Shown: one piece after another, positions 7,351 through 15,163 of the stretch
Layout of the letters: each line of letters starts with the position of its first letter
Position numbering within the stretch: position 1 is the first letter of the stretch
Assembly (NCBI RefSeq): GCF_007827595.1
Contig: NZ_VISR01000009.1
Coordinates: 62,001-126,000, forward strand
Source of the DNA: Streptomyces sp. BK340
GTDB lineage: Bacteria; Actinomycetota; Actinomycetes; Streptomycetales; Streptomycetaceae
DNA length: 64,000 nucleotides
Reading direction: 5' to 3'
The notes under the pieces: model-generated
The model's input: only the letters and a program-made list of their open reading frames with translations
What the model was told of the DNA's origin: nothing
The model's database searches: none
Made by a program: the position numbers and the translations under genes

Positions 7351-8681
7351 CGGACGGCCTCCATGACGTTCGCCGCCGGGACCGTCCTGACCAGGCGGAC
7401 CCGTTCGGCGCGGTAGTGGCCGACCTGGCGGACGGACAGCCGCCAGCCGGGCAGTTCCGCCCGGTCGCCGGGGGCCGGGATCCGCCCGAGCAGGTCGGCG
7501 ACCAGGCCGGCGACGGTCTCGTACGGCCCCTCGGGCACGTCGAGGCCTATGCGCTGCAGGATGTCGACACGGCAGCTGCCGTCGACGTCCCAGGCGGGCC
7601 TGCCGTCCTCCGGCGGGGCGGGTGCCAGCTCGGGCATGTCCTTGGCGTCGTGCTCGTCACGGACCTCGCCGACGAGTTCCTCGACGATGTCCTCCAGGGT
7701 GACCACACCCGCCGTGCCGCCGTACTCGTCCACCACGACCGCGATGGGCTGCTCGCTGCGCAGCCGGGCGAGGAGGGGCTGGACCGGCAGCGTCTCGGGG
7801 ACGAGGAGCGCCTTGCGGGCGATACGGCCGACCGGTGTGCGCAGCCGGTCGTGCACGGGCACCGCCAGCGCGTCCTTGAGGTGGGCCATGCCGACGATCT
7901 CGTCGATCTTCTCGCCGTAGACCGGGAAGCGGGACAGACCGGTGGCGCGGGTCAGGTTGACGACGTCCTCGGCGGTGGCCGTGTCCTGGAGGGCGCTGAC
8001 CTTCACGCGCGGGGTCATGACGTGCTGCGCGGTCAGGTCGCCCAGGGACAGGGTGCGCACGAACAGGTCGGCCGTGTCCTGTTCCAGGGCGCCGGCCTGG
8101 GCCGAGTGCCGGGCCAGGGAGACCAGTTCGCCCGGGGTGCGGGCGGAGGCCAGTTCCTCGGCGGGTTCGACGCCGAGGGCGCGCACCAGCCGGTTGGCGA
8201 CCGTGTTGAGCACGGCGATCACCGGGCGGAACAGACGGGAGAAGTGGTACTGGGGGGCCGCGACGAAGCGCGCGACCTGCAGCGGCCGGGACACCGCCCA
8301 GTTCTTGGGCACGAGTTCCCCGATCACCATCTGGACCGCGGAGGCCAGCAGCATGCCGACCACCACGGCGACACCGGAGACGGCGCCCCCGGGGATGCCG
8401 ATCGCCGTGAACGGGCCGCGCAGCAGCTGGGCCAGGGCCGGTTCGGCGAGCATGCCGACGACGAGGGAGGTGATGGTGATGCCGAGCTGGGTGCCGGAGA
8501 GCTGGAAGGACAGTTCCTTCAGCGACTCCACGACCGTACGGGCGCGCTGGTCGCCCTCGGCGGCGGCCTTCTCGGCGTCCGGGCGTTCGACGGTCACCAG
8601 GCCGAACTCGGCGGCGACGAAGAATCCGTTGGCGAGAATCAGCAGGAACGCCGCTCCGAGGAGCAGCAGGGGGATGGTCAT
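7347..8681 (-). CDS. CNNM/CBS/CorC-domain membrane protein (HlyC/CorC family), full form
   Basis: This 444-residue paralogue of the downstream gene begins with LANGFFVAAEFGLVTVER, the CNNM signature, with a membrane domain to about residue 150. A CBS pair follows (GLSRFPVYG near 235; VVDEYGGTAGVVTLEDIVEE near 310-330), then a C-terminal CorC/HlyC domain. Such proteins are thought to move or sense divalent cations at the membrane. It is the first gene of a two-gene leftward operon and overlaps the next gene by 4 bp. About 180 bp separate it from the PH-domain gene, with that gene's terminator in between. Confidence 0.87.
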   Translation of the reverse strand: MTIPLLLLGAAFLLILANGFFVAAEFGLVTVERPDAEKAAAEGDQRARTVVESLKELSFQLSGTQLGITITSLVVGMLAEPALAQLLRGPFTAIGIPGGAVSGVAVVVGMLLASAVQMVIGELVPKNWAVSRPLQVARFVAAPQYHFSRLFRPVIAVLNTVANRLVRALGVEPAEELASARTPGELVSLARHSAQAGALEQDTADLFVRTLSLGDLTAQHVMTPRVKVSALQDTATAEDVVNLTRATGLSRFPVYGEKIDEIVGMAHLKDALAVPVHDRLRTPVGRIARKALLVPETLPVQPLLARLRSEQPIAVVVDEYGGTAGVVTLEDIVEELVGEVRDEHDAKDMPELAPAPPEDGRPAWDVDGSCRVDILQRIGLDVPEGPYETVAGLVADLLGRIPAPGDRAELPGWRLSVRQVGHYRAERVRLVRTVPAANVMEAVR

Positions 8682-8805
8682 GATGCCGCCGCCTCGGTAT
8701 GTCGGGAGGGGGCGGCGCAGGTACTACAGGACGATCCGTCCATCGCTGGAGGGAGTCACTCCTCGGGTAGCAGGGGGCCTCTGAAGACCAGGGGGCAACA
8801 TCAGC

Positions 8806-8834
8806 GGCGGAGGCGCAACGAAAACGCCTCCGCC
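8806..8834 (-). terminator. Intrinsic terminator after the riboflavin/histidine/PH operon
   Basis: GGCGGAGGCG (8806-8815) and CGCCTCCGCC (8825-8834) form a perfect 10-bp stem with a nine-base loop. It lies 26 bp downstream of the PH-domain stop on the minus strand. Confidence 0.7.
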
Positions 8835-8859
8835 AACAGATTAATCAAGACATGGCCCT

Positions 8860-9312
8860 CTAGGGCAGATCCCGCATCGAGCGGGCCTCGGCCAGCGCCC
8901 GGAGGGCCTTCGCGTCGGCGATGGCGTGCTGCTTGGCGATACCCGGCTGGATGCCGAGCGCGGGCAGGCTGGTGCCGTCGCTGAGGTTGAGGAAGACCCA
9001 GGGGTCGCCCGGACGGAGGTTCACCTGGAGGATCTCCGCCCAGGCCAGGTGCCGCTTGCTGGCGATGTTGACGACGGTGACGCCGGTCTCGTCGGCGACG
9101 ACCTTCACCCGGGCGAGCTGGGCCAGCGCCCAGAAGATCAGTGCCCCGGTGATGACGAAGCTGAGCCGCTCCCCCGGGCCGAGCTGCTCCAGCAGCATCG
9201 CGACCCCGGAGATGACCAGGAAGATCACGACGCCGGCGGTGAGCAGGATCACCCGGGTGCGGCCCGGCCGGAAGGTGACGGGAAGGGTGGGCAGGGAGGT
9301 CGGGTCGGACAT
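8860..9312 (-). CDS. PH-domain-containing small membrane protein
   Basis: This 150-residue protein has two hydrophobic segments at about residues 22-42 and 50-66, followed by a bacterial PH-like domain (ADETGVTVVNIASKRHLAWA and VFLNLSDGTSLPALG). The role of such proteins is not known. It starts 15 bp after the hisG stop and is the last gene of the leftward operon. Conserved linkage to hisG is typical of streptomycetes but there is no obvious role in histidine synthesis. Confidence 0.75.
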   Translation of the reverse strand: MSDPTSLPTLPVTFRPGRTRVILLTAGVVIFLVISGVAMLLEQLGPGERLSFVITGALIFWALAQLARVKVVADETGVTVVNIASKRHLAWAEILQVNLRPGDPWVFLNLSDGTSLPALGIQPGIAKQHAIADAKALRALAEARSMRDLP

Positions 9313-9327
9313 CTCGGTGCGTACCCC

Positions 9328-10185
9328 TCAGAGGCGGCAGGCGTGGATGGCCGTGGTCAGGATGGCCCGGGCACCGATCTCGTACAGGTCGTCCATGATC
9401 CGCTGCGCCTCCTTGGCGGGGACCATGGCGCGGACGGCGACCCAGCCCTCGTTGTGCAGCGGGGAGACGGTCGGCGACTCCAGGCCGGGCGTCAGGGCGA
9501 CGGCCTTCTCGAGCTGCTCGACACGGCAGTCGTAGTCCATCATCACGTAGGTCCGGGCGACCAGGACGCCCTGGAGGCGGCGCAGGAACTGCTGAACCTT
9601 GGGCTCGGCGGCATCCTCGTCGTCGGCGCCGGTGCGGCGGATGACGACGGCCTCGGACTTCATGATCGGCTCGCCGAAGACCTCCAGGCCCGCGTTGCGC
9701 AGCGAGGTGCCGGTCTCGACGACGTCGGCGATGACCTCGGCGACGCCCAGCTCGATCGCGGTCTCGACGGCGCCGTCGAGGTGGACGACGGAGGCCTCGA
9801 TGCCGCTGTCGGCGAGGTGCTTGGCGACGATCCCCTCGTAGGAGGTGGCGACCGTCTTGCCCTTCAGGTCCTCGATGCCGTTCGCGGTGCCGGGCTTGGC
9901 GGCGAAGCGGAAGGTGGAGCGGGCGAAGCCGAGCGGCAGGATCTCCTCGGCACCGGCGGCGGAGTCGACGAGCAGGTCACGACCGGTGATGCCGATGTCG
10001 AGGCGGCCGGAGGAGACGTAGATCGCGATGTCGCGGGGGCGGAGGTAGAAGAACTCGACCTCGTTCTCCGGGTCCACGATCCGCAGCTCTTTGGACTCCC
10101 GGCGCTGCTGGTAGCCGGCCTCATGAAGCATCTCCGCCGCAGGGCCGGACAGTGAACCCTTGTTGGGGACGGCGATGCGCAGCAT
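9328..10185 (-). CDS. hisG: ATP phosphoribosyltransferase, long form
   Basis: HisG joins ATP and PRPP to give phosphoribosyl-ATP, the first and feedback-controlled step of histidine synthesis. At 285 residues it is the long form (HisG-L), with the catalytic part MLRIAVPNKGSLSG to about 205 and a C-terminal ACT-like regulatory domain (from about 210) that binds histidine. DIGITGRDLL and GVAEVIADVVETGTSLR (phosphate-binding loop) are conserved. ATG at 10185. It follows hisE by 58 bp, so the first two steps of the pathway are encoded together, apart from the main his cluster. Confidence 0.95.
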   Translation of the reverse strand: MLRIAVPNKGSLSGPAAEMLHEAGYQQRRESKELRIVDPENEVEFFYLRPRDIAIYVSSGRLDIGITGRDLLVDSAAGAEEILPLGFARSTFRFAAKPGTANGIEDLKGKTVATSYEGIVAKHLADSGIEASVVHLDGAVETAIELGVAEVIADVVETGTSLRNAGLEVFGEPIMKSEAVVIRRTGADDEDAAEPKVQQFLRRLQGVLVARTYVMMDYDCRVEQLEKAVALTPGLESPTVSPLHNEGWVAVRAMVPAKEAQRIMDDLYEIGARAILTTAIHACRL

Positions 10186-10243
10186 GAGGTCGGCTTCCTT
10201 TGCGTGAAGGGGAGTGTGCTGGGGGCTCTTTACGGCGTGCGGC

Positions 10244-10516
10244 TTACAGGTGGGCGTAGACGTCGTCGAGGGAGATCCCGCGGGCGATCATCATCACCTG
10301 GACGTGGTACAGCAGCTGCGAGATCTCCTCGGCGGCCGCCTCCTTGCCCTCGTACTCGGCGGCCATCCAGACCTCGGCGGCCTCCTCGACGACCTTCTTG
10401 CCGATGGCATGGACGCCCTTGCCGACCAGCTCGGCGGTGCGGGAGGAGGCGGGATCGCCGTGGGCGGCCTTGTGCTGGAGCTCGGTGAAGAGCTCCTCGA
10501 ACGTCTTCTTGGACAT
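10244..10516 (-). CDS. hisE: Phosphoribosyl-ATP pyrophosphatase
   Basis: HisE hydrolyses phosphoribosyl-ATP to phosphoribosyl-AMP and pyrophosphate, the second step of histidine synthesis. The 90-residue protein has the MazG-like helical motif KKVVEEAAEVWMAA and EEISQLLYHVQVMM that binds the magnesium-pyrophosphate. I chose ATG 10516 (MSKKTFEELF) because GTGGGG lies six bases upstream. A GTG four codons earlier is possible. It sits between ribH and hisG in the same leftward operon. Confidence 0.95.
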   Translation of the reverse strand: MSKKTFEELFTELQHKAAHGDPASSRTAELVGKGVHAIGKKVVEEAAEVWMAAEYEGKEAAAEEISQLLYHVQVMMIARGISLDDVYAHL

Positions 10517-10550
10517 GGTGAGCCCCACCCTACGCGGTTCGGGGGACTCC

Positions 10551-11036
10551 CTAGTGCCAGGGTTCAGATACTGAGCGGAGCGTGGCCGCCGTCGCCACCG
10601 CGGCCGTCACGGCCTCGTGCCCCTTGTCCTCGTTGGAGCCCTCGATACCGGCCCGGTCCAGGGCCTGCTCCTCGGTGTCGCAGGTGAGCACACCGAAGCC
10701 GACGGGGACGCCGGTCTCGACGGCCACCTGGGTGAGGCCCTGGGTGACGCCCTGGCACACGTAGTCGAAGTGGGGGGTGCCGCCGCGGATGACGACACCG
10801 AGGGCGACCACCGCGTCGTAGCCCCGGCCCGCGAGGACCTTGGCGGCGACCGGCAGCTCGAACGTGCCGGGGACCCGGATCAGGGTCGGCTCGTCGATGC
10901 CCAGCTCGTGCAGGGCGCGCAGGGCGCCGTCCACCAGACCGTCCATCACCTTCTCGTGCCACTGCGCAGCGATGACCGCGACCCTGAGGTCACTCACGTT
11001 GCGTACGGACAGTTCCGGTGCACCCTTGCCGCTCAC
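10551..11036 (-). CDS. ribH: 6,7-dimethyl-8-ribityllumazine synthase
   Basis: RibH condenses 5-amino-6-ribitylamino-uracil with 3,4-dihydroxy-2-butanone 4-phosphate to lumazine, the penultimate step of riboflavin synthesis. The 161-residue protein has the conserved RVPGTFELPVAAK, GVVIRGGTPHFDYVC (with the catalytic His) and FGVLTCDTEEQAL. GTG 11036 (VSGKGAPELS) was chosen over an upstream in-frame start because AAGGAG lies 4 nt before it. It follows ribBA by 21 bp and precedes hisE by 34 bp. Confidence 0.95.
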   Translation of the reverse strand: MSGKGAPELSVRNVSDLRVAVIAAQWHEKVMDGLVDGALRALHELGIDEPTLIRVPGTFELPVAAKVLAGRGYDAVVALGVVIRGGTPHFDYVCQGVTQGLTQVAVETGVPVGFGVLTCDTEEQALDRAGIEGSNEDKGHEAVTAAVATAATLRSVSEPWH

Positions 11037-11057
11037 GTCTCTCCTTAGTGCTTTCAC

Positions 11058-12371
11058 TTACTGGTTGGGGCAGGTGGCCGCTGATGCGGCCGCAGAGGCT
11101 GCCACGGCGGGCGTGTCCAGCCAGGGCAGGTCGTGCCCCATCCGGTCCCGCTTGGTGCGCAGGTACCGGAGGTTGTGCTCGCCGGCCTGGACGGGCATCG
11201 GCTCACGGCCGGTGACCTTCAGACCGTGGTGCAGCAACGCGTCGGTCTTCTCGGGGTTGTTGGTCATCAGGCGGACGCTGCGGACGCCGAGGTCGGCGAG
11301 GATCTGCGCGCCGGCGCCGTAGTCGCGGGCGTCGGCGGGCAGGCCGAGTTCGAGGTTGGCGTCCAGGGTGTCGTGGCCCTGCTCCTGAAGCTCGTAGGCG
11401 CGCAGCTTGGACAGCAGGCCGATGCCGCGTCCCTCGTGTCCGCGCAGGTAGACGACGACCCCGCGGCCCTCCTCCTGGATGCGGTCCAGGGCGGTGTCCA
11501 GCTGGGGGCCGCAGTCGCAGCGCAGGGAGCCGAAGACGTCACCGGTGAGGCATTCGGAGTGGACACGGACCAGGACGTCCTCGCCCTCGCCGATCTCGCC
11601 GTGCACGAGGGCGACGTGCTCGACGCCGTCGAGCGTGGACCGGTAGCCGTAGGCGGTGAAGGTGCCGTGCGCGGTGGGCAGGCGGGTCTCGGCCTCGCGG
11701 CGGACGGTGGGCTCGCTGCCCCGGCGGTAGGCGATCAGGTCCTCGATGGAGATGATCGTCAGGCCGTGCTTGCGGGCGAACGGGATCAGCTCGGGCAGCC
11801 GCAGCATCCGGCCGTCCTCGCCGGCGATCTCCACGATGGCGCCGGCCGGCCGCAGGCCGGCGAGCCTGGCGAGGTCGACGGCGGCCTCGGTGTGGCCGTT
11901 GCGGACCAGGACGCCGCCCTCCCGGGCGCGCAGCGGGAAGATGTGGCCGGGGCGGACGAAGTCGGTGGGCTCGGCGGTGCCGTCGGCCAGCAGCTGGAGC
12001 GTGGTGGCGCGGTCGGCGGCCGAGATGCCGGTGGTGACGCCGTGCTCGGCGGAGGCGTCGACGGAGACCGTGAACGCCGTCTTCATCGACTCGGTGTTGT
12101 CCGCGACCATCTGCGGCAGCTGCAGCCGGTCGAGTTCGTCGCCCTCCATGGGCGCGCAGATCAGGCCCCGGCACTCGCTCATCATGAAGGCGACGATCTC
12201 TGGGGTCACCTTCTCGGCGGCGACGACGAGGTCGCCCTCGTTCTCGCGGTCCTCGTCGTCGACGACCACGATCGGGCGGCCGGCGGCGATGTCGGCGATG
12301 GCCTGCTCGACCGGGTCGAGCGTGAAGTCCTCGATGTCGTCCGGGCTGTAGAGGACGGGTGCCGTAGTCAT
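11058..12371 (-). CDS. ribBA: Bifunctional DHBP synthase / GTP cyclohydrolase II
   Basis: This 437-residue fusion supplies both riboflavin precursors. The N-terminal RibB half makes 3,4-dihydroxy-2-butanone 4-phosphate from ribulose 5-phosphate (VVDDEDRENEGDLV near residue 35; HTEAAVDLARLAG near 160). The C-terminal RibA half opens GTP (VRVHSECLTGDVFGSLRCDC with zinc cysteines; YLRGHEGRGIGL). ATG 12371 overlaps the ribM stop by 4 bp. A long upstream extension of this frame (to 12893) is an artefact within ribM. It is probably under control of the FMN riboswitch upstream of ribE. Confidence 0.96.
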   Translation of the reverse strand: MTTAPVLYSPDDIEDFTLDPVEQAIADIAAGRPIVVVDDEDRENEGDLVVAAEKVTPEIVAFMMSECRGLICAPMEGDELDRLQLPQMVADNTESMKTAFTVSVDASAEHGVTTGISAADRATTLQLLADGTAEPTDFVRPGHIFPLRAREGGVLVRNGHTEAAVDLARLAGLRPAGAIVEIAGEDGRMLRLPELIPFARKHGLTIISIEDLIAYRRGSEPTVRREAETRLPTAHGTFTAYGYRSTLDGVEHVALVHGEIGEGEDVLVRVHSECLTGDVFGSLRCDCGPQLDTALDRIQEEGRGVVVYLRGHEGRGIGLLSKLRAYELQEQGHDTLDANLELGLPADARDYGAGAQILADLGVRSVRLMTNNPEKTDALLHHGLKVTGREPMPVQAGEHNLRYLRTKRDRMGHDLPWLDTPAVAASAAASAATCPNQ

Positions 12372-13009
12372 GCCGGTGCTCCTTCCAGGACCGGCTGCGC
12401 GGTCCGGCGGGAGCGCAGCCACCAGTCGCGCATGCCCCACAGGACGAGCGCGCCGTAGATGACGTAGACGAAACCGGAGAATGCGTAGCCGTTGGCGAAG
12501 TTGAGGGGCACGCCGACGACGTCGACGAGCAGCCAGGCGAACCAGAACTCGACCATGCCCTTGGCCTGGGCGTACATGGCGACGATGGTGCCGACGAAGA
12601 TGTAGGCGTCCGGCCAGGGGTCCCAGGAGAGCTTCGGGTAGGCCGTGAACAGCAGGGCCACCGCGACGGTGCCCGCGGCGGCTGCGGCGAGCATCGCCGC
12701 GCGCTCGCGCCAGGTGGCGAAGCGGGGGACGATCTGCCCGTCCTCGGCCGTGCCCTTGCTGCGCCGCCACTGCCACCAGCCGTACAGGGCGACGGCCATG
12801 ACGACGGCCTGCTTGCCGGCGCTGCCGGTCAGGTGGCCGTAGAAGGCGGCGAAGAGGACGAGACCGGACAGGAACTGCACCGGCCAGGTCCACAGGGACC
12901 GGCGCCAGCCGAGGGCGAGGGTGATGAGGCCCAGGATGTTGCCGACCATGTCGGACCAGATGATGTGCTGGCCGAACATGGTGAACGCCTCGGAGTTCAG
13001 CCAGCTCAC
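12368..13009 (-). CDS. ribM: Riboflavin transporter, PnuC-like
   Basis: This 213-residue protein has about seven transmembrane segments of the PnuC (nicotinamide mononucleotide transporter) fold, with conserved NILGLITLALGWRRS and WQWRRSKG. In Streptomyces a PnuC-like protein in exactly this position, between ribE and ribBA, was shown to be a riboflavin/roseoflavin transporter (RibM of S. davaonensis), and the operon context supports that over NMN transport. It overlaps ribE and ribBA by 4 bp on each side, so translation of the three is coupled. Confidence 0.9.
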   Translation of the reverse strand: MSWLNSEAFTMFGQHIIWSDMVGNILGLITLALGWRRSLWTWPVQFLSGLVLFAAFYGHLTGSAGKQAVVMAVALYGWWQWRRSKGTAEDGQIVPRFATWRERAAMLAAAAAGTVAVALLFTAYPKLSWDPWPDAYIFVGTIVAMYAQAKGMVEFWFAWLLVDVVGVPLNFANGYAFSGFVYVIYGALVLWGMRDWWLRSRRTAQPVLEGAPA

Positions 13010-13611
13010 TTGCCGGCCCCCTGACCGGCCGCGAGCAGCCGCTCCACGTACTTGGCGATGACGTCCACCTCGAGGTTGACCGGGTCGCCGGGCTGCTTGT
13101 GGCCGAGCGTGGTCAGGTCGAGGGTGGTCGGGATGAGGCTGACGGTGAAGTAGTCCGGGCCCGCCTCGACGACGGTGAGGCTGATGCCGTCGACGGTGAC
13201 GGAGCCCTTCTCGACGACGTATCGGGCGAGGTCCGCGGGGAGCGAGATCCTGACGATCTCCCAGTTCTCGGACGGCGTGCGGGCCAGCACCTGACCGGTG
13301 CCGTCCACGTGGCCCTGCACGATGTGCCCGCCGAGGCGCGCGCCCACGGCGGTGGGGCGCTCGAGGTTGACCCGGGAGCCGACGGTGAGCACGCCCAGGC
13401 TGGAACGCTTCAGGGTCTCGGCCATGACGTCGGCCGTGAACTCGTCACCCTCGTGCTCCACGACGGTGAGACAGACGCCGTTCACGGCGATGGAGTCGCC
13501 GTGCTGCGCGCCCTCGGTCACGACGGGGCCGCGGAGCCGGAAACGGGAGGAGTCGCCGAGATTCTCGACGGCGGTGACCTCACCCAGCTCTTCGACGATT
13601 CCGGTGAACAC
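13006..13611 (-). CDS. ribE: Riboflavin synthase, alpha chain
   Basis: Riboflavin synthase dismutates two lumazines to riboflavin. The 201-residue protein is an internal duplication: MFTGIVEELGEV and SIAVNGVCLTVVE in repeat 1, and GHIVQGHVDGTG and VTVDGISLTVVEAG in repeat 2. GTG 13611 has AGGAGG nine bases upstream. It is the first gene of the leftward rib-his operon and its leader carries an FMN riboswitch about 165 bp upstream of the start. Confidence 0.95.
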   Translation of the reverse strand: MFTGIVEELGEVTAVENLGDSSRFRLRGPVVTEGAQHGDSIAVNGVCLTVVEHEGDEFTADVMAETLKRSSLGVLTVGSRVNLERPTAVGARLGGHIVQGHVDGTGQVLARTPSENWEIVRISLPADLARYVVEKGSVTVDGISLTVVEAGPDYFTVSLIPTTLDLTTLGHKQPGDPVNLEVDVIAKYVERLLAAGQGAGK

Positions 13612-13778
13612 TTCCCGGGTCCTCCTGCCTCATTGGGGCACGGACTCCGGGGCCTGTCGATGACGACAGAATGTACGGGTGAGCAATACCGTGAGCGCAG
13701 CCGACGCCGAAAAGGGACCCGTCCGTACACGGACGAGCCCAGATACGGCGGCGCGCACACGAACATGCCCGCCCGCCG
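13612..13778 (-). promoter_or_regulatory. Expression platform between the FMN aptamer and ribE
   Basis: This leader segment contains a short perfect hairpin (CGTCCG, loop TACA, CGGACG at about 13727-13742) and ends in the ribE ribosome binding site. I see no strong U-tailed terminator, so control may be at translation or by another mechanism. Confidence 0.4.
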
Positions 13779-13898
13779 CGCACTGCCTCCCATCCGGACT
13801 TTAACCGTCGGTCCAGGAATTTCACCTGGTCAACCGGCCGCTGGAAGCGACCGGGTCGCGGACTGTAACCGCCGGTTCGGACTTTCACCGACCCCGGA
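13779..13898 (-). promoter_or_regulatory. FMN riboswitch (RFN element)
   Basis: Read on the minus strand, the element has the conserved blocks of the RFN aptamer in order: GGGGTCGGTGAAAGTCC, ACCGGCGGT, AGTCCGCGA, GGTGAAATTCC, GGACCGACGGT and AAAGTCCGGATGGGAGG. It lies upstream of ribE and should repress the riboflavin operon when FMN is abundant. Confidence 0.95.
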
Positions 13899-14046
13899 GT
13901 GCGCTGCTTCTGGTACACGGCCAGTGTGCCACGCCGGATCGCCTTCCAGACAGACGAAGGGTGTGGGCTCCCTCACAGCGTGTGTCGCCGGACTTGCGCA
14001 CCGGGACCGGCCTGGTCAACTGCCCTGCGGAGAGCCGGGATTGACC

Positions 14047-14081
14047 TTGGTCCAGACCCATTGACCGTACTGGTCTAGTCC
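14047..14081 (+). promoter_or_regulatory. Two DasR/chitinase-type direct repeats in the ECF41 promoter
   Basis: TGGTCCAGACC (14048-14058) and TGGTCTAGTCC (14071-14081) are 23 bp apart. They match the direct repeats that flank the -35 box of Streptomyces chitinase promoters and the DasR-responsive element consensus ACTGGTCTAGACCACT (10 of 11 core bases and 13 of 16). DasR binding here is an inference. Confidence 0.5.
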
Positions 14082-14090
14082 TTTTAGGGT
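14061..14090 (+). promoter_or_regulatory. Candidate promoter of the ECF41 sigma gene
   Basis: TTGACC (14061-14066) and TAGGGT (14085-14090) are 18 bp apart. The second DasR-like repeat lies inside the spacer and the first abuts the -35 box, so a bound repressor would block polymerase. The leader to the ATG would be about 68 nt. Confidence 0.5.
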
Positions 14091-14164
14091 GCGGGCGGGC
14101 CCGGTGGCGGTGTCGACGGCCCTTGCCCGCCGCCGGGTCGCCATGCCTCTGACAGGGTGAGTCC

Positions 14165-15058
14165 ATGACGACGCCGCCCCTGCTCGCCGACGAGTTCGAG
14201 TCCCACCGCCCCCGGCTGTTCGGCCTGGCCTACCGCCTGCTCGGCTCCGCACAGGAGGCGGAGGACGCGGTGCAGGACGCGTATCTGCGGCTCAGCGGCG
14301 CCGACCGCGCGGGTATCGAGCATCTCGGGGCGTGGCTCGCCAGAACCGTCACCAACCTGTGCCTGAACCGGCTGACCTCGGCCCGGGCGCGCCGTGAGGA
14401 GTACGTCGGGCAGTGGCTGCCGGAGCCGGTGGTCACCTCCGACGGTTCGCTCGGGCCGCTGGAGTCGGCGGAGGCGCGCGAGCAGGTCTCGATGGCGATG
14501 CTGGTGCTGCTGGAGCGGCTGACGCCCACCGAGCGCGCGGTGTACGTGCTGCGCGAGGCGTTCGGCTACGGCCACCGGGAGATCGCGGACGTCCTGGACC
14601 TGAGCGAGTCCAACTGCCGTCAGCTGTACCGGCGGGCGGTGGGCCGGGTGGCCGCGACGGAGTCCCGCTTCGAGCCCGCTCCCGAGCGCCGGGAGGAGCT
14701 GGTGACATCGTTCCTCACGGCGGCCCGGGAGGGTGACCTCACCGGCCTGGAGAAGCTGCTCGCGGCGGACGTGACCTGGTGGAGCGACGGAGGCGGCAAG
14801 GTCACTGCGGCCCTGCGGCCGATCGAGGGCCGGGAGAAGGTCGCCCGCTTCGCGGCGGGCGCCTCGCAGCGCTTCGGCGTGGGCCTGGAGTACACGGTGG
14901 TGGAGGTCAACGGCGCGATCGGGGTGGCCTCGTGGGTGGGCGGCACACTGGTCGGGATCGTCGAGTTCGAGCTGGTGGACGGGCTGGTCGCCGGCGTGTG
15001 GGCCGTGATGAACCCGGACAAGCTGGAGTATGTGCGGCGGCAGCTGATCCGTCCGTAG
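14165..15058 (+). CDS. ECF41-family sigma factor with C-terminal SnoaL-like domain (SigJ type)
   Basis: This 297-residue protein has sigma-2 (AEDAVQDAYLRL near residue 35) and sigma-4 (HREIADVLDLSESNCRQL near 140) regions followed by a SnoaL-like domain. The three hallmarks of the ECF41 group are visible: WLPEP (about 84-88), DGGGK (about 207-211) and NPDKL (about 283-287). ECF41 sigmas have no anti-sigma factor, and the C-terminal extension controls activity. Their usual targets are adjacent oxidoreductase/epimerase genes, which fits the next gene. ATG 14165. The promoter carries chitinase-type repeats. Confidence 0.92.
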   Translation: MTTPPLLADEFESHRPRLFGLAYRLLGSAQEAEDAVQDAYLRLSGADRAGIEHLGAWLARTVTNLCLNRLTSARARREEYVGQWLPEPVVTSDGSLGPLESAEAREQVSMAMLVLLERLTPTERAVYVLREAFGYGHREIADVLDLSESNCRQLYRRAVGRVAATESRFEPAPERREELVTSFLTAAREGDLTGLEKLLAADVTWWSDGGGKVTAALRPIEGREKVARFAAGASQRFGVGLEYTVVEVNGAIGVASWVGGTLVGIVEFELVDGLVAGVWAVMNPDKLEYVRRQLIRP

Positions 15059-15076
15059 CCGGGGCCCGTCGGCGCT

Positions 15077-15103
15077 TGTCACATTTACGGGGGCTGCGCG
15101 GTC
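15077..15103 (+). promoter_or_regulatory. Candidate ECF41-dependent promoter of the epimerase gene
   Basis: TGTCACA (15077-15083) is followed after 16 bp by GGTC (15100-15103). The published ECF41 target consensus, as I recall it, is TGTCACA, about 16 bp, CGTC. The start codon lies about 60 bp downstream. Confidence 0.6.
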
Positions 15104-15163
15104 TCAGTTGACGAAGGGCGCTCCGACCGGGGGCGTCCCGGAGTCCGGAGGGACGGAAACAGC

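Noticed and set aside
12372..12893. N-terminal extension of ribBA into ribM
   Set aside because: The extension is antisignal-like Arg/Gly-rich sequence in a shadow frame of ribM; the known RibBA start MTTAPVLYSPDD is at 12371.
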